Below, piece after piece: positions 1 through 7,689 of a DNA stretch of 64,000 bases; position 1 is the first letter of the stretch; each line of letters opens with the position of its first letter. Below the pieces are notes generated by a model. It saw nothing but the letters and a program-made list of their open reading frames with translations, was not told the origin of the DNA and did no database searches. The stretch lies in assembly GCF_000385135.1 (NCBI RefSeq), contig NZ_ARQM01000010.1:1488001-1552000 (forward strand). The letters run 5' to 3'. Made by a program: the position numbers and the translations under genes. Source of the stretch: Promicromonospora sukumoe 327MFSha3.1 (lineage in GTDB: Bacteria > Actinomycetota > Actinomycetes > Actinomycetales > Cellulomonadaceae).

Positions 1-729
1 GATGTGCCCGGGCGACCAGATCATGTCGCCCGGCTGCGCCTGTGACGCCGGCACCACGGTGCCGGCGTACCGCTGCTCCGACGACGTGCGCGGCAGGTCG
101 ATGCCGACCTGCGCGTACACGTACGACGTGAAGCCGGAGCAGTCGAAGCCGGCCGGGGTGTTGCCGCCCCACACGTAGGGCACCCCGAGGTACCGCATCG
201 CGACGGAGACGACGGCGGAGCCCGCCGCGGACGCCGGGATGTCGACCGCGGCGGCCTGTTCCGCCGCCGCGGCCGCTGCCTCGGCGGCCTCCTCGGCAGC
301 CTCGGCCTCCGCCTCGGCGGCGAGCTGGGCCTGGTACTCCTCGTTGTCCGCGGCGGAGACCACGGACACCGCCGCGCTCTCGACCTTCAGCTCGGCGTCC
401 GTGGCGACGGTGACCACCGGCGCGGCGGCGACGGACGTCTTGGCCTGGGTGGCCAGGGCGTCCAGGGCCGCGGCGTCGAGCGCGCCCTGCACCGGGCTGC
501 CGGCCAGCTCGGCGTTGACCGCCGCCGGGGCGGGCGCGGCCTGGGCGGGCGGGGCGATCAGCGACAGCAGCACGCCGCCGCCGGCGGCCGCGACCACCGC
601 GCCGCGGCCGGTCAGCGCGCTGACCTGCTCGGTCGCGGACCGGGCGACGTCGGACAGCAGGGGGCGGCGTACCGCCCGGTGCCGGCCGCGGGCGCGCGGG
701 GTGGAGGCCGGCTGGTTCTGGGGATCCAT
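1..729 (-). CDS. NlpC/P60 family cell-wall endopeptidase (3' end outside window)
   Basis: This is the N-terminal 243 residues of a secreted peptidoglycan hydrolase of the NlpC/P60 family, which cuts stem peptides outside the cell. A basic N-terminus (residues 1-25) leads to a hydrophobic segment near 43-58 ending in an Ala-rich signal-peptidase-like site around 60-65. An Ala/Glu-rich helical linker follows (about 125-165), then the start of the catalytic domain from about 170. The nucleophile is Cys197 in the DCSGF motif, and His242 in the last visible codons fits the catalytic His. A purine-rich AAAGGT stretch lies about 12 bases before the ATG at 729. The C-terminal end, with the third catalytic residue, lies beyond base 1. 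The family call is secure; the exact bond cut is not known. Confidence 0.9.
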   Translation of the reverse strand, partial: MDPQNQPASTPRARGRHRAVRRPLLSDVARSATEQVSALTGRGAVVAAAGGGVLLSLIAPPAQAAPAPAAVNAELAGSPVQGALDAAALDALATQAKTSVAAAPVVTVATDAELKVESAAVSVVSAADNEEYQAQLAAEAEAEAAEEAAEAAAAAAEQAAAVDIPASAAGSAVVSVAMRYLGVPYVWGGNTPAGFDCSGFTSYVYAQVGIDLPRTSSEQRYAGTVVPASQAQPGDMIWSPGHI

Positions 730-832
730 CAAGGCTCAAGACCTTTCGTTCGGAGGTGGACCACGCGCGCGACCCGGGTGCGGGCGCGCGAGAGACGCCC
801 GGCACCGTGCGGTGCCGGAGCGTGGTGGTGGT

Positions 833-1261
833 CTACGTCCGGGAGATCCCCAGGGCGTGCAACGACGGCGGGACCGGGGTGGCCACGCCGTCGGGGGTGC
901 GGTGGTCCAGGTAGGCAGCGGCGGGCGTCGTCCGCTGCACGGTGCGCTCGGGCAGCACGGCCGAGACGACGGGGGAGGGCACCAGCGGGTCGCACTGCGC
1001 CGACGCCGAGTGGTGGTCGCCGCAGCCGTGCGACTCGTCGCCCAGCGGTTCGGACTCCGTCCCGGGGACGACGGCGGCAGCGGCCGCCGTGGCGGCCGAG
1101 ACCTCGCCGTGCCCGTGGCCGGCGCCGCCCTGGTCGAGGTGGACGCTGCACAGCACGTGCACGCTGACCAGCGCGAGCGCGACGAACATGACCGACAGCA
1201 CGCTCACCGGACCACGCCGGGTACCGGCGAGGAGGGAGCGGAGGCGGCGGGTCGGGCTCAT
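833..1261 (-). CDS. Small His-rich membrane-anchored protein (DUF6153-like)
   Basis: This 142-residue protein has one hydrophobic segment at about residues 18-40, after an Arg-rich N-terminus. The exported part carries two His-rich patches (around HGHGE and DHHSASAQC) and a Pro-rich tail. It resembles the small actinobacterial DUF6153 proteins in layout, with one membrane helix followed by scattered His and Cys residues, but this is a pattern impression rather than a match. The His/Cys content allows metal binding, which is inference only. It is the first gene read toward the NlpC/P60 gene and is separated from it by about 100 bases. I do not assign a function. Confidence 0.65.
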   Translation of the reverse strand: MSPTRRLRSLLAGTRRGPVSVLSVMFVALALVSVHVLCSVHLDQGGAGHGHGEVSAATAAAAAVVPGTESEPLGDESHGCGDHHSASAQCDPLVPSPVVSAVLPERTVQRTTPAAAYLDHRTPDGVATPVPPSLHALGISRT

Positions 1262-1320
1262 GGCGCGACAACAGTAACCGACCCGGCCCGACGCCGGGCA
1301 CCACCCGCCGCCCGTGCCTG

Positions 1321-1923
1321 TCAGATCCAGCCGCGCTCCTGCGCGAGGAGCACGGCCTGCTGCCGGGTCTCGACCGCGAGCTTGCCCAGCACGGTGGAGA
1401 CGTGGTTGCGCACGGTGCCCGGGGCGAGCGAGAGGGTGCGCGCGATCTGGCGCGTCGTCTCGCCGTTCCGGCCCGCGCGCAGCACGTCCAGCTCGCGGTC
1501 GGTCAGGGGCGAGCGCTCGTCGCTCAGCGCGTCCGCGGCGACCTCCGGGTCGACGTACCGCCCGCCGGCCGCGACCCGGCGGATCACCGCAGCGACCTCG
1601 TCGGCGCCACGCGACTTGGGCAGGAACCCGGCCGCGCCCGAGGCCAGCGCCCGCCGCAGGACGCCGGGCCGGGCGTGCCGCGTGACGATCACGCAGCGGG
1701 TGGCCGTCGTGCGGTTCAGGCGCTCGGCGACCTCCACGCCGTCGAGGCGCGGCATCTCGAGGTCCAGCAGGCACACGTCCGGCTTGAGGCGCGCGGCCTC
1801 GGCGACGGCCTCGGCGCCGTCGGCGCACTCCGCGACGACCTCGATGTCCGGTTCCAGGCGCAGCAGCGCGGCCAGGGCCGACCGGATCATCCCCTCGTCG
1901 TCGGCCAGCAGCACTCGAATCAT
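1321..1923 (-). CDS. NarL/LuxR-family response regulator (DesR-like)
   Basis: This 200-residue regulator has a receiver domain (about 1-120) with the acidic pair D8/D9, phospho-acceptor Asp54 in the CLLDLEMP stretch, and a Lys in the GFLPK motif near 105. A LuxR-type helix-turn-helix follows (about 135-195, with LTDRELDVL and QIARTLSLAPGTVRNHVSTVLGK in pieces). The ATG overlaps the stop of the upstream histidine kinase by four bases (ATGA), so the two are translationally coupled. The pair resembles the DesK/DesR class, which in Bacillus senses membrane state. The target here is unknown, but an inverted repeat just upstream of the kinase gene suggests autoregulation. Confidence 0.92.
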   Translation of the reverse strand: MIRVLLADDEGMIRSALAALLRLEPDIEVVAECADGAEAVAEAARLKPDVCLLDLEMPRLDGVEVAERLNRTTATRCVIVTRHARPGVLRRALASGAAGFLPKSRGADEVAAVIRRVAAGGRYVDPEVAADALSDERSPLTDRELDVLRAGRNGETTRQIARTLSLAPGTVRNHVSTVLGKLAVETRQQAVLLAQERGWI

Positions 1924-3155
1924 CCTGCGTTCTCTCCTTCGCTGGGAACGGTGACGGTCACGGTGAACGAGCCGTCCTCGCGCCGCACGTCCAGGTGCCC
2001 GCCCACCTCGGCGGCCCGGCGCGCGATGCCCTCCAGACCCGCTCCGCCGGAGGTCCCGGCCGGGTCGAGGGCGGCGGCGTCGACGCCGTCCGCGACGTCG
2101 TTGGCGATCTCGTACCGCCACGACCCGTTCGACCGCGACAGGTCCAGGCGGGCCCACCGGCCGCCGCCGTGGCGCAGCACGTTCGTCGTCGTCTCTCGGA
2201 TCACCGGACCGAGGGCGGACGCCGGCGCGTACCGCGAGTCGGGGTCCACCGTGGCCTCGGCGACCGTGCCGGCGGCGCGCAGCAGGTCCACCGCGTTGGC
2301 GATCTCGTCGCGCAGCGGCACGGAGCGGAAGCGCGTGGCGAGGTCGCGCGTGCCCTGGCGCGCCTCGCCGACGCTGACGCGTGCCGCGCGCAGCTGCTCC
2401 ATGCCGGCGGCCGGGTCCTGCGGCATGAGCCGCTCGGCGAGCTCGAGCTGGAGCGCGATCACCTGGAGGTGGTGCCCCTGCAGGTCGTGCACGTCGGTCG
2501 CGACGCGCAGCCGCTCCTGGGTCGCGGCGAGCCGCGCCTCCGAGGCGCGGGCCTTGTCCAGCGTGACGAGCACGTCCCACCACCACAGCGACGAGACGGT
2601 CGTGATCGGCAGGATGGTGGACAGGAAGGCGAGCTGGAACGCGCTCGGGGCGCTGCCCGACCGGAGCGAGAAGTTGCCGTCGACCACCCACAGCAGGACG
2701 AGCAGGGCGGTAGCGGCCACCACCACCCGCAGGCGCACCCCGGGCGGCCAGTTCAGGAGGATCACCGCCTGGAGCAGGGGCAGCACCAGCACCACCCACA
2801 TCCCGGTGGCGTACCCGGCGCCGAGGCCGTACGCCACGCCGACCAGCAGCGGCGGAAGATGCCGGCGGGGGACCAGCAGCGACACGTCCTCGGCCCGGTG
2901 CCGGTAGGCGGCCAGGGGCAGGAGCGTCGTCAGCCACCACAGCAGCCCGCCGGCCGCGACGGCGAGCGTCGTGAGCGCGTCGCGCTCGTCCTCGACCAGG
3001 ACGACGACCGTCAGGAGTACGGCGATCAGCTCGAACGCGACGATCCCCAGGGACATGTACCACCAGGTCGCGCTGACGCTCCGGGTCAGGCGCAGGGCGC
3101 TGCGGGCGTCGACCGGCGCCGGTGCGGGGCCCGCATCAACGGGTCTGCTGCTCAT
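1920..3155 (-). CDS. Sensor histidine kinase, HisKA_3 type (DesK-like)
   Basis: This 411-residue membrane kinase has about five or six transmembrane segments between residues 32 and 195. A short coiled linker and a HisKA_3 dimerisation/phospho-acceptor region follow, with His223 in DVHDLQGHH. The C-terminal HATPase domain has the N-box stretch IRETTTNVLRHGGG and a Gly-rich AGLEGI lid. It autophosphorylates and passes phosphate to the response regulator encoded downstream, whose start overlaps its stop. The signal is not evident, because there is no extracellular sensor domain beyond membrane loops; this fits kinases that sense membrane or cell-envelope state. A perfect CATGACA-CA-TGTCATG repeat lies 17 bases upstream of its start codon. 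Confidence 0.92.
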   Translation of the reverse strand: MSSRPVDAGPAPAPVDARSALRLTRSVSATWWYMSLGIVAFELIAVLLTVVVLVEDERDALTTLAVAAGGLLWWLTTLLPLAAYRHRAEDVSLLVPRRHLPPLLVGVAYGLGAGYATGMWVVLVLPLLQAVILLNWPPGVRLRVVVAATALLVLLWVVDGNFSLRSGSAPSAFQLAFLSTILPITTVSSLWWWDVLVTLDKARASEARLAATQERLRVATDVHDLQGHHLQVIALQLELAERLMPQDPAAGMEQLRAARVSVGEARQGTRDLATRFRSVPLRDEIANAVDLLRAAGTVAEATVDPDSRYAPASALGPVIRETTTNVLRHGGGRWARLDLSRSNGSWRYEIANDVADGVDAAALDPAGTSGGAGLEGIARRAAEVGGHLDVRREDGSFTVTVTVPSEGENAG

Positions 3156-3171
3156 CGGCCCAGGCTACGGG

Positions 3172-3187
3172 CATGACACATGTCATG
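3172..3187. promoter_or_regulatory. Inverted repeat upstream of the two-component operon
   Basis: The sequence CATGACA-CA-TGTCATG is a perfect repeat of 7-base arms around a 2-base centre. It lies between the divergent kinase gene (start 3155, minus) and the export protein gene (start 3299, plus). Dimeric LuxR-type regulators commonly bind such sites, so autoregulation by the adjacent response regulator is plausible. No promoter element was identified with confidence. Confidence 0.45.
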
Positions 3188-3298
3188 GCCGGGGTGTGCG
3201 CAGCGCCCGGAAGGCGGTGACAGGCGGACACTTCTGCGCCGCGCGCCCGGCGGGTGGACTAGGGACATCAACGCAAGCCCGATCCCAAGGAGCACCCC

Positions 3299-3847
3299 AT
3301 GAACCTCGTCGAGACCCTCCAGAACCTGCTCGGGCAGGTGCCCGAGCTCCTCCAGCCGCTCATCGTCGCGCTCGCCGGCGCCATCCCCTTCGTCGAGGGC
3401 GAGGGCGGTGCCGCGATCGGCATCCTCGGCGGCCTCCCGCCGGTCGTCGCCGCGATCGCAGCCATGGTCGGCAACTTCCTGACCGTCGCCGTGCTCGTGC
3501 TGCTCAGCGCCGGCGCCCGCACCGCCGTCGTGACCCGCCACCGCGAGAAGGTCCTGGCCCGCGACGGCGTCCTGGTCGGCGGTGCGCAGGCCGGCACCCG
3601 CGTCGACCACGGCGACGACCGCGGCTCGGCGCGCCGCGCCAAGTTCCAGCGCGCCTACGAGCGCTACGGCGTCCCCGGCGTGAGCCTGCTCGGCCCCCTG
3701 CTGCTCCCCACACACTTCACGGCCACCATGCTCGCCGCCTCCGGCGTCGGCAAGGCCCGGATCCTCGTGTGGCAGGCCATCGCGATCTTCGCGTGGACCA
3801 CGCTCACCGCGCTCATCATCAGCGGCGTGCTCCGGGCCGTCGTCTGA
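3299..3847 (+). CDS. Small multidrug export family membrane protein
   Basis: This 182-residue integral membrane protein has hydrophobic segments at about 20-38, 42-75, 127-145 and 155-180, plus a polar cytoplasmic loop (about 77-118). The early stretch GAIPFVEGEGG and the later GPLLLPTHFTATMLA are typical of the family named small multi-drug export protein, related in style to DedA-like proteins. The ATG has an AGGAG site about six bases upstream. Its real substrate is unknown; the family name rests on weak functional data. It is transcribed divergently from the two-component pair and so may be one of its targets, which is inference from position. Confidence 0.8.
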   Translation: MNLVETLQNLLGQVPELLQPLIVALAGAIPFVEGEGGAAIGILGGLPPVVAAIAAMVGNFLTVAVLVLLSAGARTAVVTRHREKVLARDGVLVGGAQAGTRVDHGDDRGSARRAKFQRAYERYGVPGVSLLGPLLLPTHFTATMLAASGVGKARILVWQAIAIFAWTTLTALIISGVLRAVV

Positions 3848-3899
3848 CCCCGGTCACCGCCCGTACCCCGGCCCGCGAGCCCGCCTACGATCAGGCGAC

Positions 3900-4853
3900 A
3901 TGACCACTACCTCCCCGGAACTGAAGCTGGAACCAGCGGCCGACACCCTGCGCGCGTGGGCCCTCGACGAGGACCTCAAGCGCACCGTCCTCGCCAACCC
4001 GGCGCTCGCGGCCGCCGCCGCGCGCATCGCCCGGCGGTACACGGCCGGCGAGACCGTCGATCAGGCGATCGACGCCGCCCGGGCCGGGATGCGGCGGGGG
4101 CACACGGCGAGCATCGACTACGTCGGCGAGAGCATCCGCGACGCCGCGACCGCGCGCCGGGAGACCGACGTGTTCCTGCGGCTGGTCGAGGCGGTGCGCG
4201 CGGCGGACGTCCCGGCCACGATCTCGTTCGACCTCTCGCACGTGGGCTCGCTCGTGGACCGGGACCTCGGGCTCGCCCACGCGCGCGAGCTGGCCGCCGC
4301 GACCGCCGACCTGGGCACGGCCCTGGTGATCTCGGCCGAGGGGTCCGACCGGACCGACCTGGTGCTCGACCTCCACGAGGCGCTCTCGGCCGAGTTCGAC
4401 CACGTGGGCATCACGCTGCAGGCCCGCCTGCACCGCACGCCGCAGGACCTGCGCCGGGTGCTGCGGCACCCGGGGCCGGTGCGGCTCGTCAAGGGCGCCT
4501 TCCTCGAACCCGAGTCGGTCGCCTACCGCCGGGACAGCGCCGAGCTCACCGACGCCTACCTCGCCCAGACCGCCGAGCTCCTGGACGCACGGCACCCGGT
4601 CTTCCTCGCCACGCACGACGACGAGCTGGTCGCGACCCTGCGCGAGCGGCACGGGGCGGCGCTCACGGAGCCGGGCGTCGAGTTCGAGATGCTGCTCGGG
4701 CTCGGCACGGAGCTGCTCGACCAGCTGCACGGCGAAGGATTCGCCACCAGGGAGTACCTGATCTTCGGCGACGAGTGGTGGCTCTACGTGCTGAACCGCA
4801 TCGCCGAGGACCCCACGCGGGTCATCACCGCGCTCGCCGACCTCCGCCCCTGA
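3900..4853 (+). CDS. Proline dehydrogenase family protein
   Basis: This 317-residue protein is a monofunctional proline dehydrogenase, an FAD enzyme that oxidises L-proline to delta-1-pyrroline-5-carboxylate. It shows the alpha/beta barrel signatures of the family: TISFDLSHVG, GITLQARLHRT, VRLVKGAF, FLATHD and EFEMLLG (typical form EFQMLYG), with the C-terminal EYLIFGDEWWLYVLNRIAE helix holding substrate-binding Arg/Tyr positions. Its length matches the short, stand-alone family members of Gram-positive bacteria. The pyrroline-carboxylate dehydrogenase partner is not nearby. It starts 52 bases after the export gene and no promoter is obvious. Confidence 0.9.
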   Translation: MTTTSPELKLEPAADTLRAWALDEDLKRTVLANPALAAAAARIARRYTAGETVDQAIDAARAGMRRGHTASIDYVGESIRDAATARRETDVFLRLVEAVRAADVPATISFDLSHVGSLVDRDLGLAHARELAAATADLGTALVISAEGSDRTDLVLDLHEALSAEFDHVGITLQARLHRTPQDLRRVLRHPGPVRLVKGAFLEPESVAYRRDSAELTDAYLAQTAELLDARHPVFLATHDDELVATLRERHGAALTEPGVEFEMLLGLGTELLDQLHGEGFATREYLIFGDEWWLYVLNRIAEDPTRVITALADLRP

Positions 4854-4864
4854 CCGCATTTTCG

Positions 4865-4893
4865 TTGCGAGTATTGCTCATGCGACCTAATTT
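4865..4893 (+). promoter_or_regulatory. Promoter for the YCII gene
   Basis: A TTGCGA -35 element and a TAATTT -10 element are separated by 17 bases, in an unusually AT-rich patch between the proline dehydrogenase and YCII genes. Transcription would begin near 4900 and leave a short leader containing the AAAGGGA ribosome site before the ATG at 4925. Confidence 0.6.
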
Positions 4894-4924
4894 CAGTTCA
4901 ACCGAACAGAAAGGGACCGGTTAC

Positions 4925-5299
4925 ATGACCCAGTACTTCCTCACGATGCCGCACGACACGGCCGACGAGCCGACGATGGAGTCCATGCAGGAGATGGACC
5001 CGGCCGAGCTGGAGGCGATGATCGCCGCGGTCGACGGCTTCAACACCGCCCTGAACGAGTCCGGCTCGTTCGTCACCGCGGGCGGGCTCCAGCCGCCGTC
5101 GACGGCGATCACCGTCGACGCCACGGGCGACGAGGTGAAGCGCGTCGCCGCGCCGTTCGTCGACGCCACCGAGTACGTCGGCGGGTTCTGGATCATCGAC
5201 GTCGCCGACGAGGAGACCGCGCTCGGCTGGGCCGAGCGGGCCTCGGCGGCGCTGCAGTCGCGCATCGAGGTGCGTGCGCTGCAGGAGGCGCCGGAGTAA
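4925..5299 (+). CDS. YCII-domain protein
   Basis: This 124-residue protein belongs to the YCII-related family, small ferredoxin-like proteins often found beside ECF sigma genes in actinobacteria. It begins MTQYFLTMPHD and shows the EEMDPAELEAMIAAVDGFNTALNESG-type helix in pieces, then GGLQPP, a region containing VDA(T)GDEV and GGFWIIDV, matching the usual layout. The ATG is preceded by an AAAGGGACCGG ribosome-binding stretch. It has its own promoter (4865-4893) and a strong terminator right after the stop, so it forms a single-gene transcript. No enzymatic function is established for most members. Confidence 0.88.
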   Translation: MTQYFLTMPHDTADEPTMESMQEMDPAELEAMIAAVDGFNTALNESGSFVTAGGLQPPSTAITVDATGDEVKRVAAPFVDATEYVGGFWIIDVADEETALGWAERASAALQSRIEVRALQEAPE

Positions 5300-5313
5300 C
5301 CTCGCGACGCAGG

Positions 5314-5353
5314 GCGCCGGTGCCACCGTTCGTGGTGGTACCGGCGCTTTTCT
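5314..5353 (+). terminator. Rho-independent terminator after the YCII gene
   Basis: A GC-rich 14-base stem (GCGCCGGTGCCACC paired with GGTGGTACCGGCGC, one G-T pair) has a short loop and is followed by TTTT. It lies 15 bases after the YCII stop and ends before the TetR ribosome site, so it separates the two genes. Confidence 0.85.
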
Positions 5354-5377
5354 GTTCACGCCTGCTAGGAGTTGTTC

Positions 5378-5971
5378 ATGCAAGTACGACCGTCCTTCAC
5401 GACGACGGCGCGGCGCGCCCAGATCGTCGAGGCCGCCGTGCGGGTGATCGCGCGCGAGGGACTGTCCAAGGCCTCGTTCGGGCGCATCGCCACCGAGGCC
5501 GGCCTGTCCAGCCCGGGGATGATCAGCTACCACTTCGCGGACAAGGACGAGCTGCTCACGGTCCTCACCGACACGGTGCTCGGCGACTGCCTGGCGGCGA
5601 TCGACGCGGCCGTCGCCGCGGCGGGGTCGCCCGACCAGGGGCTCGCGGCCTACCTGCGGGGCTTCGTGCACTGGCAGGACACCCACCGTGACGGCGTCGG
5701 CGCGCTGTGGCGCCTGTCCGCGGGCTGGAAGCGGCCGGGCGAGCCCGCCGCGTTCGACGAGGCGCTGCTCCGGGAGCCGCTGCTCCGCGTGCTCCGGGCG
5801 GCGCACGCCGCCGGCGCGCTGCGCCCGGTCCCGCTGGAGCAGACCGCGCACGCGATCCTGTGCGCGGTCGAGGGCTACCAGCAGGCGCTGCAGGACGACC
5901 CGGAGCTCGACGCCGACCAGTTCGCCGCCGCGCTCGTCGACCTGTTCGAGAACGGGCTGTCCGCGCGATGA
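5378..5971 (+). CDS. TetR/AcrR family regulator (BetI-like)
   Basis: This 197-residue regulator has an N-terminal helix-turn-helix (about residues 8-55: RRAQIVEAAVRVIAREG, then FGRIATEAGLSSPGMISYHFADKDELL in pieces), typical of TetR proteins with a BetI-like C-terminal ligand domain. The ATG at 5378 has an AGGAG site seven bases upstream; the in-frame TTG at 5372 is too close to that site. The C-terminal helices (about 80-190) would bind an unknown ligand. The flanking cNMP-domain oxidoreductase gene 48 bases downstream is a possible target. No clear operator palindrome was found in the short leader. Confidence 0.9.
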   Translation: MQVRPSFTTTARRAQIVEAAVRVIAREGLSKASFGRIATEAGLSSPGMISYHFADKDELLTVLTDTVLGDCLAAIDAAVAAAGSPDQGLAAYLRGFVHWQDTHRDGVGALWRLSAGWKRPGEPAAFDEALLREPLLRVLRAAHAAGALRPVPLEQTAHAILCAVEGYQQALQDDPELDADQFAAALVDLFENGLSAR

Positions 5972-6019
5972 CGCCGCCGGCCCCGGCGATACGATGAGGC
6001 ACCCCGGAGGAGGGTGGAG

Positions 6020-7669
6020 ATGACCACCACGCAGCAGCAGTTCACCGACCCCGAGCTCACCCCGCGGCTCACCGACGCGCAGTGGGAGAAGCTGCTTGCC
6101 CGGGCGGCCCCGCGCGACGTCGTCGCCGGCGACTACGTGTTCCGGACCGGCGAGCGGGACTACCCGATGGTCCTGGTCGAGTCGGGCGAGATCGAGGTGG
6201 TGCGCGACGCGCTGCGCTGGGTCGGCGAGGAGGTCGTCGCCACCATGGGACCCCGCTCGTTCGCCGGCGAGCTGGGGCTGCTCAACGGGCAGAGCGCGTT
6301 CCTCTCGGCCCGGGCCACGGGCCCAGGCCGGGTCTGGTTCCTCGAGCGGCCGGAGCTGCGCCGCCTCCTGGCGCAGGAGGACGAGCTCGGCGACGCCATC
6401 CTGCACGCCCTCTGGGCCCGCCGGGAGCTGCTGCGGCGGGGCCCGGCGGCGCTCACCCTGAAGTTCGTCGGGCACGAGTCGTCGGGGGAGTATCTCGCCC
6501 TGCGCCGGTTCGCCGAGCGGCTCGACCTGGTGCACACCGCCGTCCCGATGCCGGCGGACGGCAGCCTGTCGCACCCGCTGCACGACTACGCCCGCGAGGA
6601 CCTGCCCATCGCGTTTGTGCAGGGCGAGCCGATCGTGCGGGCCACGCCCGGGATCATCGCCGACCGCCTCGGGCTGAGCTACGAGGCCACCGACGACGAC
6701 GTCGTGGACCTCGTCGTGATCGGCGGCGGGCCGGCCGGGCTCGCGGCGTCGATCTACGCGGCGTCCGAGGGGCTCAGCACGCTGCTGCTGGAGGCGATCG
6801 CCCCGGGCGGCCAGGCGGCGTCGACGTCCCGGATCGAGAACTTCCTGGGCTTCCCGTTCGGCGTGAGCGGCGGCGCCCTGATCGGGCAGGCGACGCTGCA
6901 GGCCATCAAGTTCGGCGTGCGGGTCTGCGCGCCGTGCGAGACGGCGGCGCTGCGCCCGGTCGGGGACGAGCTCGAGCTGACCTTGACCGACGGCCGGACC
7001 GTCCGGGCCCGCGCGGCGATCGTCGCCTCCGGCGCGGCCTACCGGCGGCTGCACCTGGACCGCTGGGCGGAGTACGAGGGGTCCGGCATCCACTACGCGG
7101 CCACGCCCCTGGAGCTCAAGCAGGTCACCGAGTCGCCCGTGGTGGTCGTGGGCGGCGCGAACTCCGCGGGCCAGGCCGCGCTCTACCTCGCGGCGAACGG
7201 CTGCCCCGTGCACCTCGTGGTGCGCGGCGGCGACCTGGGCGCCCGGATGTCGTCGTACCTGGTCAACCGGCTCACCGAGGACCCGCGGATCCACATCCAC
7301 CGCGAGTCGAACATCGTGGGGCTGGGCGGCAACGGGCACCTCGAGTCCGTCTCGATCGACACCGCCGGGCAGGTCGAGGCGCGGGGCCTGTTCTGCTTCA
7401 TCGGGGCCGAGCCCGCCACGACCTGGCTCCAGGAGCTCGACCGGGACCCGGCGGGCTTCATCCGCACCGGCGTCGACGTGTCGCCCGGCGCGCTGACCGG
7501 GTGGGCGGGGCTCGGGCGCGGCCCGCTCCCGTTCGAGACGTCGATCCCGCGCGTCTTCGCGGTCGGCGACGTGCGGCGCGGCTCGATGAAGCGCGTGGCG
7601 GCCGCCGTCGGCGAGGGGTCGAGCGCGGTCGCCTCCGTGCACCAGGTGCTGGGCGTGCCCGTCGCCTGA
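6020..7669 (+). CDS. Cyclic-nucleotide-binding domain fused to thioredoxin-reductase-like FAD oxidoreductase
   Basis: This 549-residue fusion has an N-terminal cNMP-binding (CAP_ED) domain (about 15-140, with EIEVVRDALRWVG and PRSFAGELGLLNGQ-type motifs), a linker, and a C-terminal flavin domain (about 230-549) like thioredoxin reductase. It carries the FAD loop VIGGGPAGLAASIY and the NADPH loop VVVGGANSAGQAALYLA, with a GDVRRGS-type FAD-binding end. The redox-active CxxC pair of true thioredoxin reductases is absent between the two halves, so it probably reduces something else or passes electrons directly. The ATG at 6020 has GGAGGAGGG about seven bases upstream; the in-frame GTG at 6014 is too close. 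Such fusions occur widely in actinobacteria with no settled role. Confidence 0.88.
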   Translation: MTTTQQQFTDPELTPRLTDAQWEKLLARAAPRDVVAGDYVFRTGERDYPMVLVESGEIEVVRDALRWVGEEVVATMGPRSFAGELGLLNGQSAFLSARATGPGRVWFLERPELRRLLAQEDELGDAILHALWARRELLRRGPAALTLKFVGHESSGEYLALRRFAERLDLVHTAVPMPADGSLSHPLHDYAREDLPIAFVQGEPIVRATPGIIADRLGLSYEATDDDVVDLVVIGGGPAGLAASIYAASEGLSTLLLEAIAPGGQAASTSRIENFLGFPFGVSGGALIGQATLQAIKFGVRVCAPCETAALRPVGDELELTLTDGRTVRARAAIVASGAAYRRLHLDRWAEYEGSGIHYAATPLELKQVTESPVVVVGGANSAGQAALYLAANGCPVHLVVRGGDLGARMSSYLVNRLTEDPRIHIHRESNIVGLGGNGHLESVSIDTAGQVEARGLFCFIGAEPATTWLQELDRDPAGFIRTGVDVSPGALTGWAGLGRGPLPFETSIPRVFAVGDVRRGSMKRVAAAVGEGSSAVASVHQVLGVPVA

Positions 7670-7689
7670 GCCGGTCAGGCCTGAGCGGG

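Noticed and set aside
730-832. c-di-AMP (ydaO-type) riboswitch before the NlpC/P60 gene
   Set aside because: The leader is only about 100 bases and I see none of the paired GGGG/CCGCC-type elements or space for the fold.
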